Positions 7,451 to 15,895 of a DNA stretch of 23,638 nucleotides are shown piece after piece. The DNA comes from CAMCHP01 sp036835325. Its GTDB lineage: Bacteria; Bacteroidota; Bacteroidia; Flavobacteriales_D; Sanyastnellaceae. Both the position numbers and the translations under genes were made by a program. Where the stretch lies: assembly GCA_036835325.1 (NCBI GenBank), contig DAITMF010000047.1, positions 1-23,638 on the forward strand, written 5' to 3'. Every line of letters starts with the position of its first letter. The stretch's first letter is position 1. The notes below the pieces were generated by a model that did not search any database, was not told the DNA's origin, and was given only the letters and a program-made list of their open reading frames with translations.

Positions 7451-9443
7451 ATTAACCTGCGACGAAATCATAGCCCGCATTCAGCAGGGCCGCACCTTTG
7501 AAGCCGAAAGCAGCGACGGCGGTTTCCGCATCGCCATTCGCGAATACGTGCCCTTTGTGTGCACTGCCATACACGATGGCAGCCAATTCCGCGACGAACT
7601 CAAGCTCAAATCGCTGTTGTCAGACTTTGACCGCTGGTACGAAGAAGACCCTCACACAGGAGCCTTCATCTCGTCGATGCCCATTACCTTGACAGGCCTT
7701 GACTCGCGCTTTGAATACGACCTCAACCGCAATCCTGAAACCTGCATCTACGATGAGGCCTGGGGCAAAAAGGTGTGGAAAAAACCCCTCACCAAGGCCG
7801 AACGGCAACGCAGCCTGCGAAAACACGCTGCCTACTACCGCGTAACCAATGCCCTCATCGCTGCCATTGAAGAACGCTTCGGTGGCTGTGTGGTGTACGA
7901 CATGCACTCCTACAACTGGCAGCGGTGGGACCGCAAAGTGCCCGTGTTCAACATCGGCGCCGAACGCATTGACACCAAACGCTACGGCAAGTTCGTCGAC
8001 AAATGGCGCGATGAACTTGCTTCCATCGAGCTGCCAAATGCCATTGAGGTGACCGCTGCTATCAACGACACCTTTTTCGGCCGCGGGTACAACCTTGAAT
8101 ACATCACGAGCAACTTCTCCAACACCTTGGTGCTGGCCACCGAAGTGTCGAAGATTTACTGCAACGAAACCACCGGTGAGCCCTACCCTGTGGTCATTCG
8201 CGCGTTGACGATGAAGCTCAAGAAGGCCTTCCTCAACCATGCCAACGCCTTTGCCAAGCAGTTCACCTCGTGGGAGCACACCAAAAAGGCGCGTTTGCTG
8301 CCCAAAGACCTCCAATCGACCATCCTTGAAGTCGATCGCGAACTGAACGAAGCCCTGAAAAACTTTGAACTCCTCGGCTACCTCACCCCGGTCAACATCG
8401 AGCAAGAGAAAAAACGCTTCTTCGAGTCGCGCGGTTCGGTGAACCCCGAGTTCGTGTACCGGCCCATTAGCATCGACCCGTCGGCCATCAAGCGCAAACT
8501 GCACCGACTGCCCATCGAACGCATTACCGATGTGCACATTCAGCGGCTTTACGAATCGGTCATCAATGCTTACAGCGACAAAATCGACATGCTCACAAGC
8601 ATCGGTACCGAACGCTTCCTCTACGCATCGCTGCGCTACTTTGGCGAACCCAGTGACGCCGATATGCGCAATGCACTTTGGTTGCAGCACCTGCCTGAAA
8701 TGGAAAACTCGGTGAAAGAGCCCGTGCTCGGCACCGATGACGCCATCAAACTCTTTCAAGAAGGCTTCGACACCTACGGCTTCAAAGGCAAAATCGAAGT
8801 CACCAAGGCCCTCGTAGCCAGTGCGATGGTCGTAAACCACCAGCGCAAAGTGCTGCTCAAAAAAGGCGCCACCTTCTCACCACGCGAACTGCGCTTTCTC
8901 GTCCACCACGAAATTGGCGTGCACATGGTCACCACGATGAACGCTGCCATGCAGCCCTTGAAAATTTTCAGCTTGGGCCTTCCGGTCAACACCAAAACCC
9001 AAGAAGGTTTGGCCGTTCTCAGCGAGTACCTCAGCGGCAACATCACGGTGAAACGTCTGAAAGAACTCGGTTTGCGCGTTATCGCCACCAACCTCATGGT
9101 GCGCGGCGCCGACTTCAAAAAAACCTACCGCCGCATGGTCAACGACTACGGCATGGATGTCAACGAGGCCTTCTACCTCACCACGCGCATTCACCGCGGA
9201 GGCGGCTTCACCAAAGACCACCTCTACCTGCGCGGCCTGAAAGAGATTTACCGCTTTTGGAAAGACGGCAACGACCTTTCGCCCCTCTTGATTGGCAAAA
9301 CCTCGCTCGATGCGTACGGCACCATCAAAGAGTTGCTCGATCGCGGCGTTTTGGTCAAACCCAAGTACATCACGCATGCGTTTGAGCACCCTGCGGTGGG
9401 GCAAGACCCTGTCTATGACTACATCATTCGCGGCATCCGGTAA
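7443..9443 (+). CDS. N-formylglutamate amidohydrolase-like / DUF1704 (QEGLA) metallopeptidase fusion
   Basis: Two-domain protein of 666 residues. The first part (about 20-270) looks like the N-formylglutamate amidohydrolase fold: IREYVPFVCTAIHDGSQFRDEL (31-52) and DMHSYNWQR (153-161, His155 a likely zinc ligand). The second part (about 330-660) is DUF1704, called 'flavohemoglobin expression-modulating QEGLA motif' in annotations: HEIGVH (489-494, an HExxxH zinc site) and QEGLA (520-524, Glu521 a likely third ligand). Eukaryotic tubulin tyrosine carboxypeptidases of the MATCAP family share HExxxH plus EGLA, so carboxypeptidase-like chemistry is plausible. ATG at 7443 lies within the end of the ligase gene (8-bp overlap). 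Its stop is only 7 bp from that of the convergent 9451-12048 gene, with no terminator visible between. Both zinc sites look intact. The substrate is unknown. Confidence 0.82.
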   Translation: MHKLTCDEIIARIQQGRTFEAESSDGGFRIAIREYVPFVCTAIHDGSQFRDELKLKSLLSDFDRWYEEDPHTGAFISSMPITLTGLDSRFEYDLNRNPETCIYDEAWGKKVWKKPLTKAERQRSLRKHAAYYRVTNALIAAIEERFGGCVVYDMHSYNWQRWDRKVPVFNIGAERIDTKRYGKFVDKWRDELASIELPNAIEVTAAINDTFFGRGYNLEYITSNFSNTLVLATEVSKIYCNETTGEPYPVVIRALTMKLKKAFLNHANAFAKQFTSWEHTKKARLLPKDLQSTILEVDRELNEALKNFELLGYLTPVNIEQEKKRFFESRGSVNPEFVYRPISIDPSAIKRKLHRLPIERITDVHIQRLYESVINAYSDKIDMLTSIGTERFLYASLRYFGEPSDADMRNALWLQHLPEMENSVKEPVLGTDDAIKLFQEGFDTYGFKGKIEVTKALVASAMVVNHQRKVLLKKGATFSPRELRFLVHHEIGVHMVTTMNAAMQPLKIFSLGLPVNTKTQEGLAVLSEYLSGNITVKRLKELGLRVIATNLMVRGADFKKTYRRMVNDYGMDVNEAFYLTTRIHRGGGFTKDHLYLRGLKEIYRFWKDGNDLSPLLIGKTSLDAYGTIKELLDRGVLVKPKYITHAFEHPAVGQDPVYDYIIRGIR

Positions 9444-9450
9444 AAATCGG

Positions 9451-12048
9451 CTAACGTAGCTTGAGCAGCGGCACGCGAACAATCGCACCGCATTCAACTA
9501 CGGCCATGTAGCGGCCTGCTGCAAGCTCTGCAAGGCTAATCCGCGTTCCGCTGTGCTGCGCAACTTCTCGGCCCGTGAGGTCAAACACGGTCAAGGTGGG
9601 CGTGCTGTGCGCGCATCCGGAGACGGTGATGGCATCCACCACAGGATTCGGATAGAGCTGTAGGGTTTCGTTTTTCGCTTCGCGGATGCCGACGATGAGC
9701 GCTACTTCGAACTGTTCTTCGCCCCAACAACCGTTGGCATCGGTGACCGTTACCCAGTGGTCGCCGGGAGCAACATCAAACACAAAATCAGCGGTTGTTT
9801 CGCCCGTTGACCACTCGTAGGAGTATGGAGACGTGCCGCCCGAGGCATTGGCAACGGCATAACCGCCGCCAAGTTCGGTCGCATTCGAAACCAATACTTC
9901 AATGCCTAGCGGAGAAGGTTCATCAACGATGACCGGAAGGTTTATGCTGCACCCGAGCGCATCCGTTACCAAAACCGTGTGCAAACCTGCCACCAGCGCT
10001 TCCTGATCACTGCCCTGCCAATCGTAGGTGTACGGAGGAGTACCTCCAAAAGCCAACACACTTGCCGAACCGGAGGCCTCCCCATGGCACAGAACATCGC
10101 TAACCGAAACAAACGGCACGATGGGTTGGGCTTCAAGTACTTCAACGCTCTCTGAATACATGCACCCAACTACATCGGTGAACGTAAAGTGGTGAACACC
10201 GGGCAGCAAATTCTCTGAGAAGCCGGTGCTTTCAACGTCCTCCATCAGAAGCAGTCCTGACTCAGGACCAACAACAGTCACCTCGATGGAGGCATCGGCC
10301 TGGCCATGGCATTGCTGGTGAACCACCTCTGCAATGAACTGCGCCACCGGCGGATAGTACACCGTATACGGCTCGGAAGTGAAACTGTAGCCTGCATCAG
10401 TTGTAACGGTGACCGAATAGTCACCCGCCACGTCAACGGTGATGCTGGGTTCAGTCGATCCGTTTGACCAGAGGTAACCCGCAAACTCGCCCACGCTGAG
10501 CGTGACCGGTTCACCGTAACATACAGAAGGCGCTGAAGTCTCAATGACCATGTTGGCATACTGCGAATGGCCTTCGATGGCGTGTACGTGCATACCGGCA
10601 TGAACATTGTAGTACACATCACGAATGCTGCTGTTCCATTCGATCACCAGTGAATCAGCGGCGATCGCGGCACCGATGCCAAAGAGAATTCGGTCGCCTT
10701 CTTGGGCGTTGAGGTTTTCGCCGCACAACTTTTGCTTGGTGAGGGTGAGGCCACCTGCGTGGCAACTCAACCATGCTCCAATGCCCTTTGCATTCGAAAC
10801 CACGCCTTCGAGCACGACTGAAATCGAGTTTCCTGCTGCACCCACGTTTCTGAACAACCGGGGTGAGTGATCGCCGTCATTGTTGGTCATTAAGTCGTAG
10901 CGGCCGTCGTGGTCAAAGTCGGCCTTGGCGCACACGTAGGTTTCAAGCATGTTTCCGGTGCCCATCGCTGCACTCACGTTTAAGAATGCACCGCCGCCGG
11001 TGTTGCGGTAAAAGTGGTTACCGGTGAAATTGGTGACACCATTGTTGGTGAGCCCCATGAAAAGATCGTCCCAGCCGTTGTTGTCGTAATCGAGCCACAC
11101 TGCTCCCCAACCCAGTTGGTGTGCATTCAAACCGTAATCGTCGGCTGCTTCGGTAAAGGTGCTATTGCCATTGTTGCGCATCAACTTCGAGCCAACGACA
11201 TGGCTGTTTGAGATGAACACATCGAGGTCGCCGTCGTTGTCGAAGTCAGACACCGAGCCGGTCATGCTGCAAATCATGATGCCGGCTCCGCTTTGACTTG
11301 TGACATTGGTGAAACTGCCGTCTTGGTTATTGAGAAAGAGTGCGTTTTCAACGAAAATGCGATCGGTGATGAGGTAGAGGTCTTCCCAACCGTCGTGGTT
11401 GAAATCAAAAAAAATGGGCTGAAAGCACGGCCGTTGCCCTACCATCACGCCTGAAGTAGACGTAATGTCGGTGAAAGTACCATTGCCGTTGTTGCGGTAG
11501 AGTACATTGCGTTTGTTGTCAGCTACACCACTCGTTGGATGGTAAAACTTGGCCAAGTAAAGATCAAGATCGCCGTCATGGTCGAAGTCGGCAAATGCGG
11601 CTCCGTTGTACATCAAGCTGAACTGTTCAATGCCGACGATGGCGGCGACATTGGTAAAGTTAAATTGGCCGTCGTTTCTCCAAAGTTCAACCGGACCGTT
11701 TTCTTTGGTGATGAGCAAATCATTGTCGCCATCGTTGTCGTAATCGACCCACAGCACGGCATGGATTTGCCGCTGGTTGGTGTTGGGAATGGAAAACGAT
11801 GCCGGTACCAGTTGACCATTGACATTCTCGTAAATGGCCAACGCTTGCGTGCCACGACCGAAGGTGAGATCGTCCCAACCGTCGTTGTTGAAGTCAGCAA
11901 AGCTGACTCCATTTCCATTGTAGCTTGTTGGAACCGGGGGCAAAACTCCCAATTGCGCACTGGCATTCTCAAACTGAGCCAGTGCGCAAGGGAATGTGCT
12001 TAAGGCAAAAAGCGCCACCAAAAAGGGGGAGATTTTTTGGCACAGCAT
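9451..12048 (-). CDS. Secreted FG-GAP/VCBS, ASPIC-UnbV and SprB-repeat protein with T9SS sorting domain
   Basis: Surface or secreted protein of 865 residues. The signal peptide is MLCQKISPFLVALFALSTFP plus CALA. Seven DxDxDG-type calcium loops follow (first DFNNDGWDD at 52-60, then DYDNDGDND, DFDHDGDLD, DFNHDGWED, DFDNDGDLD, DYDNNGWDD, DFDHDGRYD by about 380), consistent with a seven-bladed integrin-like propeller. An ASPIC/UnbV-type segment (about 410-480) follows, then an Ig/PKD-like stretch, then SprB-like repeats (CHGQADASIEV, CHGEASGSASVLAFGGTPPYTYDW, SNATELGGGYAVANASGGTSPYSYEW). The C-terminus, LYPNPVVDAITVSG to the end, is a T9SS type A signal. This CRTAC1-like architecture suggests adhesion or ligand binding, with no catalytic motif. 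It lies 53 bp behind the glycosyltransferase genes on the same strand, with no clear promoter of its own, so it may be the last gene of that operon. Confidence 0.85.
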   Translation of the reverse strand: MLCQKISPFLVALFALSTFPCALAQFENASAQLGVLPPVPTSYNGNGVSFADFNNDGWDDLTFGRGTQALAIYENVNGQLVPASFSIPNTNQRQIHAVLWVDYDNDGDNDLLITKENGPVELWRNDGQFNFTNVAAIVGIEQFSLMYNGAAFADFDHDGDLDLYLAKFYHPTSGVADNKRNVLYRNNGNGTFTDITSTSGVMVGQRPCFQPIFFDFNHDGWEDLYLITDRIFVENALFLNNQDGSFTNVTSQSGAGIMICSMTGSVSDFDNDGDLDVFISNSHVVGSKLMRNNGNSTFTEAADDYGLNAHQLGWGAVWLDYDNNGWDDLFMGLTNNGVTNFTGNHFYRNTGGGAFLNVSAAMGTGNMLETYVCAKADFDHDGRYDLMTNNDGDHSPRLFRNVGAAGNSISVVLEGVVSNAKGIGAWLSCHAGGLTLTKQKLCGENLNAQEGDRILFGIGAAIAADSLVIEWNSSIRDVYYNVHAGMHVHAIEGHSQYANMVIETSAPSVCYGEPVTLSVGEFAGYLWSNGSTEPSITVDVAGDYSVTVTTDAGYSFTSEPYTVYYPPVAQFIAEVVHQQCHGQADASIEVTVVGPESGLLLMEDVESTGFSENLLPGVHHFTFTDVVGCMYSESVEVLEAQPIVPFVSVSDVLCHGEASGSASVLAFGGTPPYTYDWQGSDQEALVAGLHTVLVTDALGCSINLPVIVDEPSPLGIEVLVSNATELGGGYAVANASGGTSPYSYEWSTGETTADFVFDVAPGDHWVTVTDANGCWGEEQFEVALIVGIREAKNETLQLYPNPVVDAITVSGCAHSTPTLTVFDLTGREVAQHSGTRISLAELAAGRYMAVVECGAIVRVPLLKLR

Positions 12049-12101
12049 AGCAGGGCCGGCAACGCCGACAGTTTTAATTAAGGTTTGGTAACATTAAGAC
12101 G

Positions 12102-13442
12102 TTACTGACTTAATGTGGTTGCCTGCTTTGACCTCCAAAAGAAATGAACAATCACGGGAATGGCGTACGACGCAGCAATCAGTGCGAATTGCTCAGAAAA
12201 AAGACCACCATGGTAATGGGCATAACTCCAGAAAATGGTGAAACTCCATGCGAGCAATGCTGCGCGGTAACGTGTAAACACGGCCATTGCGAGCGGCACA
12301 ATGGCATACCACGGATGAACCGTGGTTGCGCAGGCTAGGTAAAACAGCCACGAAAGAACCGCTGCCTCAGCAATCGAAGGATTGAAGCCGCGCATCCGCC
12401 GAAGGCGAAAACCAACAGCCACAGCCAAGATGCCCAAGAACGCCGCCAGGGCCATCAACGGGCCCACAGAGGCAATCGCATTGTAGCCGTAAATGCCTTC
12501 ACCAAGCGCCCGAGCGATGTAGTACAGCGATGCATTGAACTCAAAACGCCTGAAGTACAAATCGAGGCTCGAACTGAAGTGATCAAGCACCTCCGGTGAA
12601 AGAAAAAACCACCACGCCACCACCTGAAGCACCGCCGTTGCGCCAAAAAATGCCCCCCACCGGCGCACCGGTACAGCAACAAGCAAAAGCGGCGCCAACA
12701 GCAAGGGCGTGAGTTTCATCAGCACCGCCAAACCGAAAAAAGCCCCTGACAGCCGCCAACGCCAAGCTTTCTCTTGGAGCGCTGCCCACAGCGCCATGGC
12801 TAAAAATCCAACCACCGCCACTTCAAAGTGGAGGTTGCCAACGCCCTCAACAACGACCAATGGATTCAACGCGTAAAGCGCCAAGGCGGGCGGACCGTGA
12901 TTGAACCGCTTCAAAACGCGCACCAAGGCCAGCAAACCCAGTACCTCAACCGCCAGGAGAAGCAGGCGCATGGCGGTGATGGATTTCACAACCGAATTCG
13001 GCGACGCAGCCACTCCCGCAGCGAAAAAGGCTTGATGAAGCGGCGGATACACAGTGTAGTAATCTTTCGAGTTGAGCTGCATGAAGAGCGCGTGCGTTAA
13101 ACCGGCTTCTTCGGCGTCGGGCAGGTCAATGGCGTCGGTTGGGAGGTACTCCATGGGATTGTGACCGGCCAAAATGAGTCGACCATCCCAAACGAAGCGG
13201 TAGGCGTCATCCGACAACACGGGCGGGGAGAACACCATGGCCAAGCGAACACCAACAGCAAGAAGCAGCACCTGCGATGCAGTAGCCTTCCGAGCCATGA
13301 AACACCATCCGCCGAAGGCGATAAACAGCACCGCGAAACCGAGCACAAGCAACGAAAAGTTCTCGCGCTCCATCACAAAACCAAAGCTGAAAAACAGTAC
13401 CAACAACAGCACCGACACCGCTATGAACGGCGCGTTTTTCAT
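12102..13442 (-). CDS. GT-C/GT87-type polytopic mannosyltransferase-like protein
   Basis: Integral membrane protein of 446 residues with about ten hydrophobic helices. The first long luminal loop carries LSDDAYRFVWDGRLILAGHNP, with the acidic pair and WDG typical of GT-C and DUF2029-like glycosyltransferases, followed by YYTVYPPLHQAFF, another family hallmark. These enzymes use polyprenyl-phosphate sugars on the outer face of the inner membrane. The upstream DPM1-like gene could supply such a donor, which is inference from context. The ATG overlaps the stop of the preceding GT2 gene in an ATGA arrangement (4 bp). An 8-bp inverted repeat (12091-12098 and 12109-12116) surrounds its stop codon but has no T-run. 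Sugar specificity cannot be read from sequence. Confidence 0.72.
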   Translation of the reverse strand: MKNAPFIAVSVLLLVLFFSFGFVMERENFSLLVLGFAVLFIAFGGWCFMARKATASQVLLLAVGVRLAMVFSPPVLSDDAYRFVWDGRLILAGHNPMEYLPTDAIDLPDAEEAGLTHALFMQLNSKDYYTVYPPLHQAFFAAGVAASPNSVVKSITAMRLLLLAVEVLGLLALVRVLKRFNHGPPALALYALNPLVVVEGVGNLHFEVAVVGFLAMALWAALQEKAWRWRLSGAFFGLAVLMKLTPLLLAPLLLVAVPVRRWGAFFGATAVLQVVAWWFFLSPEVLDHFSSSLDLYFRRFEFNASLYYIARALGEGIYGYNAIASVGPLMALAAFLGILAVAVGFRLRRMRGFNPSIAEAAVLSWLFYLACATTVHPWYAIVPLAMAVFTRYRAALLAWSFTIFWSYAHYHGGLFSEQFALIAASYAIPVIVHFFWRSKQATTLSQ

Positions 13443-14899
13443 CGCTTGAGCGCCGCGTGGCGGTACGATTGAATGCCGACGTACAAAAAGCCCACGGCGA
13501 GCATGAGGTGGAATGGCATCAAACCAAACTCAAGGTTGAGCGCTCCGTAAGCCACCGCAGCGAGGAAATAAAGTCCCAAAACCAATTCAAGCAAGGTGAG
13601 GCGGTCAACGCGCACAGCGCGGTAGCTCTTATCGGCAAAGCCCCCACCCTTGCCGTCAATGGCAAACTTCGGTGTGCGTACAAAGGCCGATTTGCGGCCG
13701 CTCCAGCCTTCAATAACTGCCAAGGCGTTGTGGAGCGACAAGCCCATGTACACCGACAAAAACAACGGGAAATCGCGCACAAAGCTTCCAAACCCTCGTC
13801 CGAACTGCTTCGATGCGGTGCGGTAAAACACCACAAGAATCACCAAACTCAGCAAAAACAGCGAGGCGAGGTTAAAGAGCAGATCGAAGCGGCTGTCGTG
13901 CACGCGCACCCACAACACCGGAACGCTCAGCACCGCAGCCATCAAGATGGCCACGAAAACGCTGCTGTTCATGAGGTGAAAAAAGGCATGAAGCCGCGTA
14001 GCAAAGGGCAAATCGCTGCGTTTGGCCAACCGAGGAAGGTGCTTCACGGCGCATTCGGCCGCGCCTTTGGTCCAGCGGAACTGTTGACTTTTAACAGCAT
14101 TCATTTCGGCGGGCAGTTCAGCCGGAGATTCAAGAGCTTCGGTGTACACGAATTTCCACCCGTTCATTTGGGCGCGGTAGCTAAGGTCAAGGTCTTCGGT
14201 GAGGGTATCGGGTTGCCAGCCACCGGCATCAACGATGCAGGTTTTGCGCCAAACACCTCCGGTGCCATTGAAATTGATGAAGTGGTTCAAGGCGTTGCGG
14301 CCCACTTGCTCAACGGTGAAGTGCGCATTCAATCCAAAGGCCTGAAGGCGCGTGAGCAAGCTGTAATCTTCATTGAGGTGCCCCCAGCGCGTTTGCACCA
14401 TGCCTATTCGGTCATTGGCAAAGAGCGGCAGCGTTTGCTTGAGGAAGTCAGCGGGTGGCACGAAATCGGCGTCAAATACGGCGATGAACGCTCCGGTAGC
14501 GCGTTCGGTGCCGTAGGCCAATGCCCCGGCCTTGTAACCGGTGCGCTCAGGTCTGCGAAGGTGTTGAATGTTCACTCCTTTGGCTTGCCAGTGGGCAATG
14601 CGTGCGGCGGCAAGCTCAACCGAGGCGTCGTTGCCGTCGTCCAACACCTGGATCTCCAAACGGTCAGCGGGGTAATCGAGTTGTGCTACGGCATCAATGA
14701 GCCGTTCAACCACGTAGCGTTCATTGTACACCGGAAGCTGAACCGTCACCGGTGGCCACGTGGCATGGCTCACCCGATCGGGCGCGACTGCCTTGCGGTG
14801 GCTTCGACGGTAGGCCAAAACGAGCGACAACTGCACGAGGCTGTAGCCGAAAATGAAAGCCAACAGAAGGCCATATATAATGAGCAGGGTTATCTCCAC
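13439..14899 (-). CDS. Processive-type family 2 glycosyltransferase (cellulose synthase-like)
   Basis: Membrane GT2 of 486 residues: an N-terminal helix (about 4-30), a cytosolic GT-A domain, then several C-terminal helices (about 300-480). The D,D,D,QxxRW set is complete: LDDG (86-89), DAD (143-145), TED (234-236) and QQFRW (272-276), with VQLPVYNE (53-60) at the nucleotide site. This pattern is shared by cellulose, hyaluronan and glucomannan synthase-like enzymes and by some glycolipid synthases. The start codon is GTG (14897-14899), inside the end of the DPM1-like gene (10-bp overlap), so translation is probably coupled. No BcsB or other cellulose genes are nearby, so a surface polysaccharide or glycolipid is more likely than cellulose. 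Confidence 0.85.
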   Translation of the reverse strand: MEITLLIIYGLLLAFIFGYSLVQLSLVLAYRRSHRKAVAPDRVSHATWPPVTVQLPVYNERYVVERLIDAVAQLDYPADRLEIQVLDDGNDASVELAAARIAHWQAKGVNIQHLRRPERTGYKAGALAYGTERATGAFIAVFDADFVPPADFLKQTLPLFANDRIGMVQTRWGHLNEDYSLLTRLQAFGLNAHFTVEQVGRNALNHFINFNGTGGVWRKTCIVDAGGWQPDTLTEDLDLSYRAQMNGWKFVYTEALESPAELPAEMNAVKSQQFRWTKGAAECAVKHLPRLAKRSDLPFATRLHAFFHLMNSSVFVAILMAAVLSVPVLWVRVHDSRFDLLFNLASLFLLSLVILVVFYRTASKQFGRGFGSFVRDFPLFLSVYMGLSLHNALAVIEGWSGRKSAFVRTPKFAIDGKGGGFADKSYRAVRVDRLTLLELVLGLYFLAAVAYGALNLEFGLMPFHLMLAVGFLYVGIQSYRHAALKR

Positions 14900-15579
14900 A
14901 AGGCGTAGCGAAAAATGGTCGTGATGATCTTGTAGCCAGCCAATATAGTACCTTTCAAGGTGCCCGAAACTTTGCTAACTCCTATGCGTCGACGGTAGTT
15001 AACAGCCACTTCGGTGACATTCAAACCGTGCTGAAGGGCTTTGATTTGCATCTCAACGGTCCAGCCGTAATTGCGGTCGCGCATGCCAATGCGGTTCAGG
15101 GCTTCGCGCTTGATGGCGCGGTACGGCCCCAAATCGGTGTAGCGAAAGCGGTAGATGATGCGAATGAGCCAGGTTGCAAGTGCGTTGCCAAAGACCTGCT
15201 GAGGCGTCATGCTGCCTTTTTCGCGTTGCCCGAGGGCGCGCGAACCGATGACCATGTCGTAGCCCTCGGTCAGTGGCGCGAGCAGCAGCGGCATTTCGTG
15301 AGCGTAATCGCTGTAATCGGCATCCATGAAAACGATGACATCGGCCGGTTGGGGGTCGCTGTTGGCGAGGGCAATGCCGGCGAGACAGGCGGCACCGTAG
15401 CCTTGCTCCTTCTCAGTGATGACGATTGCGCCTGCGGCGGATGCGACCTGAGCCGTACGATCACGCGAATTGTTGTCAACGACGATGACGCGGCGCACAA
15501 GCGTTCGGTCAATGTCGGAGACGACTTTGCCTATGCTGGGTTCTTCGTTCCAGGCGGGGATAATAACATCGATGATCAC
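14890..15579 (-). CDS. DPM1-like family 2 glycosyltransferase
   Basis: Soluble or peripheral GT2 of about 229 residues resembling dolichyl/polyprenyl-phosphate mannose or glucose synthases: IIPAWNEEPSIGKVV (6-20), VVDNNSRDRT (33-42), EQGYGAACLAGI (58-69), the metal-binding DAD (86-88), GSRALGQREKGSMT (112-125) and TDLGPYRAI (148-156). It would transfer a sugar from a nucleotide donor to a lipid phosphate, feeding GT-C enzymes such as the one two genes downstream. Start: GTG at 15577-15579, immediately before the first strand of the fold. The frame is open to 15900 but that extension is not protein-like and overlaps the divergent genes. No C-terminal membrane helices or GtrA-like part is present. 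It is first in a minus-strand operon. Confidence 0.83.
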   Translation of the reverse strand: MIIDVIIPAWNEEPSIGKVVSDIDRTLVRRVIVVDNNSRDRTAQVASAAGAIVITEKEQGYGAACLAGIALANSDPQPADVIVFMDADYSDYAHEMPLLLAPLTEGYDMVIGSRALGQREKGSMTPQQVFGNALATWLIRIIYRFRYTDLGPYRAIKREALNRIGMRDRNYGWTVEMQIKALQHGLNVTEVAVNYRRRIGVSKVSGTLKGTILAGYKIITTIFRYALWR

Positions 15580-15617
15580 GGCGCGAAGATAAGGCGCAGG
15601 GTTTTGTGGGATGGATG

Positions 15618-15632
15618 TATATTTGCCGCAAA
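15618..15632 (+). promoter_or_regulatory. -7 promoter element of the 15674-17078 operon with overlapping palindrome
   Basis: TATATTTG at 15618-15625 matches TAnnTTTG exactly. The -33 region is weak. The box overlaps a TTTGC-C-GCAAA palindrome (15622-15632) that could be an operator and lies about 45 bp from the divergent GTG start at 15579, so it could affect both directions. Confidence 0.5.
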
Positions 15633-15673
15633 ATTGTAGTATGCGCCTTGTCGCTGACCTCCCCCATCCGGTA

Positions 15674-15895
15674 ATGAAGATCTCGGTGTTTAGCTGGAAC
15701 GAGAAGTACCACCTCAAGTTCGAGGTGGGCCAGTTTGAGCAAACGTACAAGATCAAACAGCTTGATGTAGCGGGGCTTGACGAGGTGAAATCAATGGTCA
15801 CCGACGACTTCTGCAACCGCATTTTGGAGCGGTTCGTGGCGATGCGCAGCGACTTCGCCGAAGCTTGGAAGGCCAACCAAAATTCCCCATCCTGA
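15674..15895 (+). CDS. Conserved small Bacteroidota protein of unknown function
   Basis: Protein of 73 residues starting MKISVFSWNEKYHLKFEVGQ. It resembles a widespread uncharacterised Bacteroidota family with the pattern MK(I/L)..(F/R)SWN(E/D)K..(I/L)KFE.G..EQTYK(V/I), two-thirds beta-like and then helical (VTDDFCNRILERFVAMRSDFAEAW). The ATG at 15674 is preferred because the family usually begins at MKI. An in-frame ATG at 15641, adding 11 residues, fits the promoter equally well. There is no signal peptide or cysteine motif. Its stop overlaps the next start by 1 bp, placing it in the same transcript as the Skp-like and DUF4924 genes. Confidence 0.75.
   Translation: MKISVFSWNEKYHLKFEVGQFEQTYKIKQLDVAGLDEVKSMVTDDFCNRILERFVAMRSDFAEAWKANQNSPS

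Noticed and set aside
7620..8840. 406-codon open frame antisense to the amidohydrolase/DUF1704 gene
   Set aside because: Antisense shadow caused by codon bias; the plus frame carries both zinc motifs.
9444..9450. Terminator between the two convergent genes
   Set aside because: Only 7 bp separate the stop codons and no stable GC stem with a T-run is visible nearby.
12091..12116. 8-bp perfect inverted repeat around the stop of the GT-C gene as a terminator
   Set aside because: AT-rich stem, no T-run after it in either direction.
13457..14908. 483-codon open frame antisense to the processive GT2
   Set aside because: It is the mirror of a gene with full catalytic motifs; its translation has no recognisable domain and unusual His/Gln/Lys content.
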